Assembly (NCBI GenBank): GCA_000697475.1
Contig: JNEU01001057.1
Span: 1 to 64,000 of the forward strand
Source: Lichtheimia corymbifera B2541
Lineage: Eukaryota > Mucoromycota > Mucoromycetes > Mucorales > Lichtheimiaceae
Length of the DNA stretch: 64,000 nucleotides
Direction: 5' to 3'
The notes below the pieces were generated by a model that saw only the letters and a list, made by a program, of their open reading frames with translations, did not search any database and was not told where the DNA came from. The position numbers and the translations under genes were made by a program. Shown in pieces: positions 1 through 10,599 of the stretch (position 1 is its first letter; every line of letters begins with the position of its first letter).

Positions 1-320
1 AATCCATCATCATCCTCAGCCGTATCCACGTGTTCGTTACTGCTGACGACGAGCCAAGTAGCCAAAGCAACATTCCAGGATTCCACATTACTGCACTTGA
101 TTGCATCCATCCATTCATCCATAACCGTTGCGAGTCCAATAATAAAGAGCCTCTGTGATCGCTGCTGATATGCTTTCTTTTCCATTCGAGTGTTGGTCTC
201 TCTTTTTCTTGGTCATTTTCAGTGCAGCTCAACAAGGCGAAGAGTGCTTGTATTGCGGGATACTTGATAGCTGATATGGGACCATCCATGAAAAGTGGTA
301 TGCATCATTGCAAGTTGCCA
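1..320. other. Left edge, no gene recognised
   Basis: No open frame here resembles a known protein and no RNA gene is visible. It may be the flank of a gene lying outside the window. Confidence 0.4.
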
Positions 321-854
321 CACGTAAATAAAGCTGCTTTTATACAATGGGTATCAGCTGTCCACGTGAAGAGGCCGCAAGTAACTTGAGACAATGGAGA
401 CCTTGCTAATGGCAGCTGCTGTTACAGGATGGTTGTGGCAGAGGTGCATGCTGTAGTAGTAGAGTGACAAGATTGTGAATGCTGCTTGAGACAATAAAGT
501 CATTGCTAATAGTAACCGCTGAAATGAATGGTGTTTCGTTTGATTGTGGCATTGGAGTGTACAAGACATTGTGTGCTCTCAAGAAAGGCGTGTGTTGAAG
601 TGGGGTGCACACGCCATGAGCTTGCCATTCAGCTCAAGACAATCGGATCAAGATATTCGTAGCATTGGCATGGTGGATTGGAAGCAAGGCAATCGTTCGC
701 AGGTTGTAGTTGTACTTGAATGGGGGCAACAGTTGAGAATGGGAGGAGGAAGAGGTAAGAGGTGGAAATTATATAGGTCAGATACTGCCATGCACTCTAT
801 AAATTACTCCACGATCTTGATTGCCTGTCTCGAACCTCAAACTTTCACACAAGG

Positions 855-1240
855 TGCTCTAGGACATGCTGAACAACTTTGTCTTAATAAAGAACCCACA
901 CTTCATTTGAAAATTTCGAAAGGGAGAGCATAATGTGGGGTTTACTATGATGGGCGGAAATTGGGAAAGCGCCGGATTTATGAAAAAGCCAATTAGTATG
1001 TAGTTTCTTGGGATTCCCCATCTCGCACTTGAAACTTGGTCAGAAGGTACTCTAGCACATGCTGAACAACTTTGTCTTAATAAAGAACCCACACTTCATT
1101 TGAAAATTTCGAAAGGGAGAGCATAATGTGGGGTTTACTATGATGGGCGGAAATTGGGAAAGCGCCGGATTTATGAAAAAGCCAATTAGTATGTAGTTTC
1201 TTGGGATTCCCCATCTCGCACTTGAAACTTGGTCAGAAGG
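855..1240. repeat. 193-bp tandem duplication
   Basis: Two nearly identical 193-bp units lie head to tail (about 855-1047 and 1048-1240), with the start of a third at 1241. Each contains an imperfect palindrome around a cataatgtggggttt motif. The homologous block near 36.9 kb carries a single copy, so the second unit is a local gain here or a loss there. Confidence 0.9.
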
Positions 1241-1777
1241 TACTCTCGCACATGCTGATCAACTCCATTCATTTAAAAACCGCATGGTTCATTATGAACA
1301 TTTTGAATGCCGGCCAGCCCAAATGTAAGAGAAAAGTAGGGTAGACGCTCCTGCTCGCCGAGGTTGCCCACCTCGAACCTGAAACTTTCACACCCGACAT
1401 CCTTTCGACCACGCCGAGCAATTTCGTTCTCATAAAGACCCCAGAGTTCATTATGAATACATTGAATGTAGGAGAGACGACGAATGGATGGTAACATAAA
1501 TAGGGTGTACGGCCGTACGCGCCGATATTGCTGGTGGGGACGTCGAAACTTGGTCAGGAGGTGCTCTCGGTCATGCTGATCAACATCGTTCTCATAAAGC
1601 CTCTACACATCATTATGGAGATATGGATATATAGGCGCCTTTGTGTTTTTACATATGCTGTAACCATGATGCCATATGACAAGTGGTGGTTTTTCATTGT
1701 AAAGTAGCTGGATTCTAATAGAGCGGAAGGTGCGCAGGGGCGTGCTTGTGTAACACAGCTCATTTGCATGATACTTC

Positions 1778-2221
1778 ACAATGAACAAACACCATTCTCC
1801 ATATAGCATCATGGTTACAGCATATGTAAAACATAAAGGTGGCTGTATCTCTAAATTTTACAATGAAACGTGGGGCCTTCAATCGAACAAAGTTGCGCGG
1901 CGGGGTCAAGCGCACCTTGTGTAGAAGTTTCACGATCGTCGTGGCCATTCTCACATTCACCCAATGTCACCACCAGCCAAAGTTGAACTGGTCGACCTCT
2001 TGAATTTTTTTCGACGAGGCTGGTGGTGACATTGGGTGAATGTGAGAATGGCCACGACGATCGTGAAACTTCTACACAAGGTGCGCTTGACCCCGCCGCG
2101 CAACTTTGTTCGATTGAAGACCCCACGTTTCATTGTAAAGTTTAGAGATACGGGTACTTTTATGTTTTATATATGCTGTAAGCATGGTGCTATATGATAA
2201 GTGGTCTTTGTTCATTATCAA
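1778..2221. repeat. Foldback element, copy 1
   Basis: This is a large inverted repeat. The inner arms 1853-1978 and 2018-2143 are 126 bp each and differ at about two positions by eye. Weaker similarity extends the arms to roughly 200 bp (about 1778 and 2221). The 39-bp loop contains ggtcgacctcttgaa followed by a T run and cgacga. The near-identical arms imply recent formation or arm-to-arm gene conversion. No coding capacity is evident. Confidence 0.9.
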
Positions 2222-2296
2222 CTAGGTAGACCCCGATAGAGCCGAAGATGCAGACGGACTTCTTTGTGCGACACATCTCATTTGCATGATACTTCC

Positions 2297-2740
2297 CAAT
2301 GAGCAAACGCCACTCTCCATATAGCATTACGCGTACATCATAGTAAAAACATAAAGATGTCTGTATCTCTAAACTTTACAATGGAACGTGGGGTCTTTCA
2401 ATCGAACAAAGTTGCTCGTCGGGGTGAAGCGCACCTTGGGTGCAAGTTTCACGATCAACCTCGTCGATCCTAGATTTCGCAATGTCACCACCAGCCAAAG
2501 TGGATCGTGGGTCGACCTCTCGGAATTTTTTCAACTTTGGCTGGTGGTGACATTGCGAAATCTAGGATCGGCGACGTTGATCGTGAAACTTGCACCCAAG
2601 GTGCGCTACACCCAGCCGAGCAATAATGTTCTATGAATGACCCCACGTTTCATTGTAAAGTTTAGAGATACAGTCACTTTATGTTTTTACATATGCTGTA
2701 AGCGTGACGTTATATGGAGAGTGGTGTTTGTTCATTCTTA
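2297..2740. repeat. Foldback element, copy 2
   Basis: Same family as the element at 1778-2221 and about 520 bp downstream of it. The arms run from about 2297 to 2501 and from 2534 to about 2740, with a loop of about 32 bp that contains gggtcgacctctcgg and a T run. The inner arm sequence (gatcctagatttcgcaatg) differs from copy 1 but is mirrored in its own opposite arm. The arms therefore evolve together within each copy. Confidence 0.88.
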
Positions 2741-2837
2741 TTCAGGTAGACCGTGATAGAGCCAAATATGCAGGAGGACTTCTTTGTGCAACGCAGCCAT
2801 TTTGGAGGACGGGAAGAATCAGTGGGTGATACTCTAT

Positions 2838-3215
2838 ATACTATTCAGTAGCAGTCATAAAACGGCAGCTAACATACACCTTTTCCCTTTCCCAACTTTT
2901 GCCCAATTCACGGAAATGATTCTCCTGCTCCAGCCGAGCATTTCCATGATTCAATTGTCGTGATCCGAGCCAATTTGGCAGAGCTACGGCCAAAACGGGT
3001 GTACATCAGACGGTACACAGTACGTGTTCATTGTCTCAACGGATATTGTCGTTGTTTGATCGTAGCTCAGTCAAATCAGCTCGGATCAATAAAGTTGAAT
3101 GATGGAGATGATTGTCTGGAGCAGACGCATCGTTCCCATGCAGCGGATTGGGCAAAAGCTGGGAATGGGGAAAAGTGCAAGTTAGCTGCCAATTTATGCC
3201 GCTACTGAATCATCC
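2838..3215. repeat. Second, unrelated foldback element
   Basis: A different inverted repeat with arms of about 160 bp. The left arm (about 2838-3005) carries cggcagctaacat, cttttgcccaat and ctgctccag. The right arm (about 3055-3215) carries their reverse complements, with about 20-25 percent divergence by eye. The loop is about 50 bp. It sits between the spacer of foldback copy 2 and an inverted spacer at about 3240-3330, as if inserted into that array. No ORF of note. Confidence 0.75.
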
Positions 3216-3229
3216 ATTTACTATCATGC

Positions 3230-3560
3230 GTTCGCCCTTTCTGTTCACCCCAATGAGATGTGCTACACAAACACGCCTCTCTGCATCTTTGGCTCTATTA
3301 GGGTCTAGCTACTTGACAATGAACAAAGACCATCTCTCATACAACATCACGATTAAAGCATATGTAAAGCATAAAGATGCCTGTACATATCTTCAAACTT
3401 TACAATGAAACGTGGGGTCTTTCGTAGAACAATATTGCTGAGCTGGGTGTAAGCCCTTCTCATATTTTCCAATGTCGCCACCAGTCAGTCGTCGAGAAAA
3501 AAATTCAGAGGTCGATCCAGGTTGGCTGGTGGTGACATTTAAGAAATCCCTTCATGCGCA
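3230..3560. repeat. Truncated foldback element (remnant)
   Basis: The left flank and arm (about 3240-3475) match the arms of foldback copies 1 and 2. The loop contains tcgtcgag, an A run and ttcagaggtcgatcc, which is inverted relative to copies 1 and 2. The right arm stops soon after ggctggtggtgacattt, near 3545. It is a decayed or truncated member. Confidence 0.8.
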
Positions 3561-3943
3561 TTATCGAGGATATGGTTCTAAAGATTCGTGGATACATAAG
3601 ATGGAATGACAAAGGAGCTCTTTATGCGCGATATTGAGTGGTTTAAACAGCACAGTTGTTCAATCGTTTCATCGCTTTAGCTTGAGAAGACCCTGCAATA
3701 ACACAATCAATCAATAAAGGATGATGATAAAATGACAAAAATGAGCACAGTTGTCATCGTATATAGCAGAGACAGTAACCCTTTGTGAGATTCTGAAAGG
3801 CCATCAGCCAATTGAGCTATATGATACCAAGCTTCGTATGCACGCTGACAACTCGCAGATCAAAATAGAGTGCTTCGATTACAGTATGTTTATTGATAGT
3901 CTATGCTTCGGAGTGTGATGAGGATGGGTATGTTGTATACAAA
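3561..3943. other. Repeat-to-gene spacer
   Basis: Nothing gene-like is seen. The part next to 3944 should hold the 3' untranslated region of the minus-strand gene that follows. Confidence 0.4.
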
Positions 3944-4615
3944 TCATTTGTGTCCCAATGTTGAGGACATGCCAGTGTGCTGTACAAGCAAAAAGCGTTT
4001 CTGGCAAATACCGATTGCTTCTTGGCATCGAGCGATCCCAATATCAATAGGATCATCTTTTTGCATTAAGCAGGGTATAAAGTCAGGTAAACGCTCCTTT
4101 GTAAAGATACGACATAGTGACTTGTTCCCAGTGATGCCAGTCTTTAGCCATAAACCACGCGATGAGCAGTCGTAAAAACATTCCTCATTTGCAAAAAGTG
4201 AGACGGTGTTGATGGCAATATTACGCCAAGTTGAAGCATTTCGGTGAAGAAAAGTGATATCGTCTTCCAGGATCATACACAGCATCTTGTCGGATTGTAA
4301 GCAGTGTCTCAACGTGTCGACGTATTTGTATTTGTAGTTGAGTTCATTATCCATGCTGCTGTTGAATGCATATGTGTCGATGGTATTCGGGTATGGGCAG
4401 GTTGCATTATCGTTTATTACAAACGATGACTGTGGAAAGTATTCGTATATTTCTTGCGAGTTGCGTCCACAGCTGATCGTTTGGGTGTATACGTTGAGTC
4501 GTTTATCCACAACTTTGTCAATATCAACATCGATGTAGTGTAGATTGATTAGGGTATATGTGAGAGCACCGAGGGCAAAAGCAAGCAAAAATACAAAGAG
4601 AAGTCTGAAATTCAT
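3944..4615 (-). CDS. PGAP4-like membrane glycosyltransferase-type protein (short)
   Basis: Uninterrupted 223-residue frame. Residues about 4-24 form a hydrophobic signal anchor (LLFVFLLAFALGALTYTLI), which suggests a type II membrane protein with a lumenal domain. Near the middle is MILEDDITFLHRN, an acidic EDD motif of the kind that binds the metal and nucleotide sugar in GT-A enzymes. The C-terminal part (CSSRGLWLKTGITGNKSLCR, PIDIGIA, RFLLVQHTGMSSTLG) resembles the fungal relatives of PGAP4/TMEM246, the Golgi enzyme that adds GalNAc to GPI anchors. That assignment rests on remembered similarity. It is shorter than animal PGAP4 and I see no inserted transmembrane pair, so it may be truncated or a separate subfamily. 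Confidence 0.5.
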   Translation of the reverse strand: MNFRLLFVFLLAFALGALTYTLINLHYIDVDIDKVVDKRLNVYTQTISCGRNSQEIYEYFPQSSFVINDNATCPYPNTIDTYAFNSSMDNELNYKYKYVDTLRHCLQSDKMLCMILEDDITFLHRNASTWRNIAINTVSLFANEECFYDCSSRGLWLKTGITGNKSLCRIFTKERLPDFIPCLMQKDDPIDIGIARCQEAIGICQKRFLLVQHTGMSSTLGHK

Positions 4616-5424
4616 AAAGAGAAAAAAAGGTTGAAAAGCATGCTGGTGATCTACTCAGCTTTTTTTTCCCTGTAAGAAATGCTGAGCACCTGGTGTGTAG
4701 TAGCGCGGATCAAAGATGCACAAACGAAACTGTTATTTGGCGTGGATTCAAAATCTTGTATATAGGTGTTGTACACGCAGAGGGTCATCTAAGAAGCACG
4801 CCTATCGACACGTTCTGAAAACGAAAACTGGGTAACATTCGAACAGCGTTGATCCAGATACTTGGTCAAACGTTAGTCTGGTGATATTTCCCTCATATAC
4901 TTGCAGTAATTAGATCTTCGCTCTCCTGAGAAATGGAACATGTACAGTAAGGGATAATCACTTATAAAAAGAGATAGCTCTGATCTGCACATGGGACATG
5001 CACTATCATTGAAGTATGTATTATTTCAAACATCGACTGGGACTAAACTTAATTAGGTGTCTGTCTCAAGAATGGAAAGTCTGATCCCTTGAGGCATCAT
5101 TTTATAAAAACCGCTCAAGAGCATATTATTGATGGGAAATAATCATTCAACGAGTCAACCGCCCATGTGAGGATACAAATAAGGTTACAACCTCAGCATT
5201 TGTCAAAGGTTACACATCTTTGTTTTATACAATTTAACATCATTTCACTAAAAGGAAAGTGTTTTTTACACGCAACCAGAAATCAAAAGGGCACCAAAGA
5301 GAGGAAAGGAGAGAGAAAGAGAGAGAGAGAGAGAGGGAGGGAATGATTTTTACTTGACCGAGGGAGGAACTTGGGCGTACGATCTTTTGGCTGCTCCTTC
5401 TCGCGAAGAAGGATTATCGACCCG
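4616..5424. other. Intergenic, no gene seen
   Basis: Holds the promoter of the minus-strand gene ending at 3944 and the 3' region of eRF3. A GA-rich simple repeat lies at about 5305-5340. No further coding frame is supported. Confidence 0.5.
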
Positions 5425-7618
5425 TCAGGCCGTACCGTCCAAAACCTTGGTGATTCTACCAATAGCAATTGTCTTGCCTTCATCACGAATGGTGAAACGG
5501 CCGAGTTGAGGATATTCTTCAAAGGTTTCAACACAGATAGGACCGGCTGTTTCGATACGAGCAATCACCTTTTCACCTTGCTTGACGAATGGTGGAGGGC
5601 GCTTGGTCTTCTTGCCAGTCTTCTTGTCAATCTTGTGAAGAAGAGCTGCAAGGGTGATTTCCTCAACAGCAGCGTGAACGTGCATCACAGCAGTGTAACC
5701 AGCACAGATAATGTTCTTGTGGTCGAGAATAGCCAATTGAGCTTCCAAAGCAGTGGTAGACTTGACAGGCTTCTTCTTGTCACAAAGCAAGAAACCAGGA
5801 GAGATTTCCTAAAAAAGATATATATATGTATAAGCACCTTTCCTCTTTGACATTTCACCGTAAACATCCTTTTTACTCACGTCTTCTTCAACACCCTTGA
5901 GACGAACACGGACGTTGTCACCGCAAATGGCGTGGTCAACTTCGTCTTCGGTTTCATTATAGATGGTGCTGATTTCACATGGACGCTATATGATCATAAT
6001 TAGGTGACTGGATGTGGATGAAGGAATATACCGTATAACTCACCTTGTTGGGCATAAGCATATAAGTCTGGTTCTTCTTGATGTGACCAGACTCGATCTT
6101 GCCGACAATGATAGTACCCATGTCCTTGTACTTTTCAGCAATAGGAAGCATGAGAGGAGCATTGAGCTTACGATCCAAGGTCTTCATGTTGTCAAGGTAC
6201 TCCAACAAAGAGGGACCTTCGAACCAAGGGCACTTGTCACCAACGCGATCCTTGATGTTGGCACCAGTGTAACCACTGACAGGAATGAACATGACATCGT
6301 TCTTGGGATGGTAGCCAGTTTGCTTCAAGAAAGGAGTCAACTTGCCGAGAATTTCATCATAGCTATTGAAAATAAAAAGAGTTAGAAGATAGATGTTCAT
6401 CATAAAAATGCCACAACATACCGAGCCTTGTCCCATTCGACGGTGGGGTCATCCATCTTGTTGACAGCAATGATCATCTTGTTGATACCAGAAGTCTTTG
6501 CCAACATCATGTGTTCTCTAGTTTGACCACCACGTTCGAAACCAGTTTCGAATTCACCCTTACGAGCGGAAATGACCATGACACCGACATCAGCTTGAGA
6601 AGCACCAGTGATCATGCTGGGAACGTAGTTCTTGTGGCCAGGAGCATCAAGAATGGTATAACGGCGGTTGGTGGTTTCAAAATAAGCACGACCACATTCA
6701 ACGGTCTTGCCCTATAGAACCCGATATTAGAATGCATATTCTTATTCCCTCACAAAAAATCCGCGCATCTTACCTTTGCACGTTCTTCAGTACCAGTGTC
6801 AAGTGCCCAAGAGAGGTACCAAGTCTCACGACCAGCATCCTTGGCTTCCTTTTCAATCTTATCCATGGTACGCTTATCCACCATGCCAGTCAAGAACAAG
6901 ATGTTACCACCCATGGTCGATTTGCCAGCGTCTGAAAATCAATCATCATGTCAGCCTACAAATTAAAACATGCACTTTTTTTGACACATACCAACGTGAC
7001 CCATGAACACAATGTTGAGATGTTCCTTGCCATACATGTCTTGCACGATCTCGTCATCCACGTTTTGCAAATCATTGCTGACAGCATTGGCCTTTTCAGC
7101 AGCCTTTTCCACAGCCTTTTCGGCTTCCTTCTTGTTGGCCTTGGGTGCAGCCTTAGGCTTAGGAGCAGCAGGCTTGGGAGCTGACTCAGCAGCAGGTTTG
7201 GGTTCTTCCTTGACAGGTTCAGCCTTCTTTTCAGTAGTAGCAGGAGCAGCAGGAGCGGGAGCAGCTTCTACAATAAAAGCATACAGTTTTTAGCGTTCGA
7301 AAAGTGGCGATTGAAAGAGTGAGCTGTTGTTGTTGCTTACCAGGCTGGGAAGGAGCAGTGTTGGAAGTGAGCTTCATAACACGAGGAGCTGCAGCTGTGT
7401 GTAATAGCCATGTCAATACTAGTTGTTGGAAGGAAGTATAAGGTGATGAGTAACGTACCAGGTTGGGCAGATGAAGCAGGAGCAGCGGGTGCGGGTGCTG
7501 GAGCGCCAAATGAAGGGACAAACTCCTTTGCGCCAAGATTAGGCTTCCATGAAGCGGCATTTGGGTTGAGCGAGAGCTTTGATGTTGCCTGCGACAGCGA
7601 ATCTTGGTTCTGACTCAT
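5425..7618 (-). CDS. SUP35: Eukaryotic peptide chain release factor eRF3 (Sup35), GTPase
   Basis: About eight exons encode roughly 580 residues. The N-terminal 20-45 residues hold a PAM2-like motif (LNPNAASWKPNLGAKEFVP), which in eRF3 binds the MLLE domain of poly(A)-binding protein. An Ala/Pro/Lys-rich low-complexity stretch follows. The GTPase domain shows G1 GHVDAGKST, G3 DAPGHKNY and G4 NKMD. The two C-terminal beta-barrel domains end in KVLDGTA. SGYTGANI and the lack of EF-1alpha-specific features point to eRF3. With eRF1 it couples GTP hydrolysis to peptide release in the cytosol. I chose the Met at 7618 because it opens the PAM2 region; an in-frame Met lies at 7720. The N-domain is not Gln/Asn-rich like the yeast prion domain. 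Divergent from the phosphotransferase gene at 8207. Confidence 0.93.
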
Positions 7619-8206
7619 TGTAGCTTGTGTAGTAAAGGCTGAGAGAAAGCGTCTCAGTAAAATTTTGTGTATGTGTGGCATATATTTCGCCACCTTCCTC
7701 CTCCGCATGTGACCGCCCAACTAAAGGCAGATACTACGTTTGCTTACAACCACCCATTCTGTATCATTGTCAAACACGAAACCAATCATACAATCTCGCT
7801 TATAGATGGATTAATAATCTTGGGTTCCTCCTTATTTGCATAAATGGATCCGATTGCTATCTTGCAATTGCCCTTCATTCGAATGATGTATTTATTCTAC
7901 ATGATTGCCATGACGACGTTATGCCGAGAGGAGACGAGTCTATATTTGGGTAAAAGAAAAAAAAAGTGCTGCAAATCGGTACAGCATGATCACATGCCGG
8001 ATTGCATCCCGGAGAGTGTGGGCGATCCAAAGAGTGCAAGTAGAGCAGCAGCAAATACTACCCCAACCAACTATATCACTGAGTTTCTATCTTTGAAAAT
8101 GAAAAAAATCGGCAAGTCGGTTCCTGGGATTTGGACCTTCCCTTCTTCTTTCTTCTTCTTCGCTCCATCCTTTCTATCCTATTCTCGTCGCCCCTTTTTA
8201 CCTACA
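7619..8206. promoter_or_regulatory. Divergent promoter region (eRF3 / phosphotransferase)
   Basis: About 590 bp separate the two divergent start codons. A pyrimidine-rich stretch (about 8140-8205) precedes the plus-strand start, as is common near fungal transcription starts. No clear TATA box or coding frame stands out. Confidence 0.4.
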
Positions 8207-9770
8207 ATGGGTTACATTCCAGAAGAAGCGTTACCCAACTTGCATAAATACAAGTATGGTGGTGTAGACAAGTCATTGGTCTCTCGTTACATCCTGTCAA
8301 AGTACTGGAATAACTTGGTAAAGTTGTTTCCTTTGTGGATCGCGTAAGTGGAACAAGGGCTCCTCATTGTGAAATGTCAATTCTCATTCCTGTCATTCCC
8401 CCATTAGACCCAACTTGATCACTCTACTTGGTCTCTTGTGTGTCGTTGGCAACGTTGCTACCTTGATGTATTACGCTCCTGACCTTGGCCCATGCCCCAA
8501 CTGGGTCTATTATACGTAAGGATCGTTGTTGTGGATAATTTTGTTTATTGCATAGGAGCTGACACGTGGTTAATGATAGATTTGGCATTGGTTTGTTTGT
8601 GTACCAGTCATTGGATGCGATCGACGGAAAACAAGCCCGTCGCACTGGAATGTCAGGCCCATTGGGTGAATTGTTTGATCATGGTACTTTAGATATTTTA
8701 TTCCAGTATGCTTCAAAAGACACTCACAATATCATTTTAGGCTGTGATGCTCTCAACACTTCTCTTGGTTGCTTGACATGGGCTTCGGCTACTTGTCTTG
8801 GTCAAAGCTGGTGGACTGTTGGATCATTGGTGGCAAGTTTGGGCAACTTTTATTTGTCTACCTGGGAGGAATATCATACCGGCATCTTGTACTTGGGTTA
8901 CTTTAGTGGTCCAGTTGAAGGTGTGCTCATGCTTGTAGCTGTGCAGCTCGTATCTGGTTATTTTGGTAAGTCTTTTCTCATTCTATGCTTCACCAGACAT
9001 CCCATCTAATCATTGGATCCTTATGATCATGCAGGTCCTGGTTTCTGGATGCAACGCGTGAGCGACGTGGTGTCGGTAGTAGATTGGGCTGGTCATCCTA
9101 TTCGTCACCGTATTGGCAATGTGCAATTGAATCACGTGTTGATCCTTATTGGTGCCGGTGTCCTTGTATTCAACATTGTTGCAGCGTATGTTGTTTCCAA
9201 TATCGATGATAATTACTTCTTATTGACTCTTGTTGCATAGATTGATCAATGTTATCTCTGTCAAGTACAACCCCACTGATTATTCACGCAAGGATAACTC
9301 TGTTAGCAAAGCCTTGATGGGCCTTGTTCCATTTGTATTCATGACCGTGGCTTCCTACGCATGGCTTCGTTTGTGGCCCTCCCTTGTATATGAGCATTTG
9401 GCACTTTTTATTCTTTTGATTGGACTTTTGTTTGGTCATCAAGTTGGCTTGATGATTACTGCACATGTTGCTAAGCTGCCCTTCCCATATTGGAACGGCT
9501 CTGTATACACTCTTCTCGCTGCTGGTTGTGCTCTGGCTTACGCTGATGTTTCTACTGGCGGGTAAGGCTTCTCAATGACATACATATATCGCATCAGCAG
9601 CTCACACACGTACCACTTTTAGATCTTACAACATTAATCAACGCGTTGCAGTCAAGGCCATTCTTTTCCTTGCAGCTTTGCAGTATGCTAGTTTGGTTCG
9701 TGGCGTTATCAATCAACTCTGTACATATCTCGATATCCAATGTCTCACTGTGAAGAAGAAGAAGCAGTAG
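8207..9770 (+). CDS. Choline/ethanolamine phosphotransferase (CDP-alcohol phosphotransferase)
   Basis: Seven exons encode about 397 residues. The CDP-alcohol phosphotransferase signature DG-x2-AR-x8-G-x3-D-x3-D is complete: DGKQARRTGMSGPLG, then ELFDHGCD read across an intron. Multiple hydrophobic segments follow, as expected for an ER/Golgi membrane enzyme that transfers phosphocholine or phosphoethanolamine from the CDP-alcohol to diacylglycerol (last Kennedy-pathway step). The N-terminus (MGYIPEEALPNLHKYKYGG) fits the Cpt1/Ept1 family, and length matches. The basic tail KKKKQ could be an ER retrieval signal (inference). Choline versus ethanolamine specificity cannot be read from sequence. 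A polyadenylation-type aataaa follows near 9830. Confidence 0.92.
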
Positions 9771-9964
9771 ATGGCATTACCCTATTTATTTACATCCCCT
9801 TCCCCTCCCCTGAATAGATCAGAAATCAATAAAGCCTTCATGTGCATATCCCGTATTATTCACATCTCTCATTGGTGGGGATAAACAAAAGCCAAACTTC
9901 ACTCACGGTGTCCGTGCTCCGACATATATCACTTTGTACATAACCCTCTCCTCACGAAGTTATC

Positions 9965-10325
9965 ATGGCGTCGCGTGCAATAACATTGACCCTATTCTCT
10001 TCAAGCACTTGCTCCTTGTGCACTACAGCCAAAGATGCTATTCTAAAAGTACAAAAACATGTATGTCGTTTATTGCCATGACAACAATCGGTGAGATGGG
10101 CTCATTGTTCCATTCCGGTTTCTATAGTATCCATTCCAGTTGTCCGTGGTCGACATTCATAAACCAGAGTGTCCAAAGGAGTTCGCTGACAAGTACATTT
10201 TCGATATCCCTGTGGTGCATCTGAACGATCAGTTTTTGACACAGCATCGCGTTAAGGAGGATAAACTACTGGATGCACTTAAAAAGTATGAAGCAACAGG
10301 TGTAGTCAACAAGATCCCATCGTAA
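9965..10325 (+). CDS. Glutaredoxin-like (DUF836) small protein
   Basis: Two exons (9965-10060 and 10140-10325) encode 93 residues. The N-terminus reads MASRAITLTLFSSSTCSLC, a beta strand followed by a CSLC redox-type motif as in the DUF836 glutaredoxin-like family (yeast YDR286C relatives). The second exon gives LSVVDIHKPEC and the cis-Pro-type IPVVHLNDQ, typical of thioredoxin folds, then an alpha helix DKLLDALKKYEA. Probably a small thiol-disulfide protein; localisation and partner are unknown. The Met at 9965 is chosen because it starts directly before the first strand. It converges on the G-gamma gene, whose stop is at 10600. Confidence 0.75.
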
Positions 10326-10599
10326 ATAATATTTATTATTTGGAGTGATAGTCGTTGTTGTCGTAAAAGCTTTCAATAAATTCGTAGAATCATTTCGCGT
10401 GAATCAAAAGAGGGGGAATAATGCCCAGCAAGAGGAGGTAAAAGTGATAGTAGCGTTATATACACGTTGGTTGTCGCTGGGATGGATGTTTGTGTTATTG
10501 CGTAAGTGGATTGTGTACTCGTGTTTGCGTAATGTTTGTATATCGTCGGATGAACGTCCGTTATGGTTGATGGTGAATGTGAGGCGTACACCTCCAAGG

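Larger units (their letters stand above)
320..3560. repeat. Composite repeat block (module array plus foldback elements)
   Basis: This block is built from related repeats. A module starting gaaactt..aggtgctct..catgctgaacaac and continuing with ttctcataaagaccccac recurs in direct orientation near 838, 1031, 1224, 1381, 1545, 2065 and 2586. Inverted copies of the module form the left arms of foldback elements. The ORFs in the block are short and are by-products of the repeats. A shorter version of the whole block lies at about 36395-38090 in the same orientation. No transposase or reverse transcriptase is visible, so any mobility would be non-autonomous. Confidence 0.85.

Noticed and set aside
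838..1470. Regularly spaced repeats considered as a CRISPR array
   Set aside because: Units are 150-190 bp, degenerate and lack short spacers; the genome is eukaryotic.
1851..2126. 91-codon frame and similar frames at 2388, 37649 and 37680
   Set aside because: They are forced by the palindromic repeat arms and appear on both strands; not genes.
320..3560. Repeat block considered as a retrotransposon or DNA transposon with its own enzymes
   Set aside because: No reverse transcriptase, integrase or transposase motif is present in any frame.
6014..6385. 123-codon plus-strand frame
   Set aside because: Antisense shadow of the eRF3 GTPase exons.
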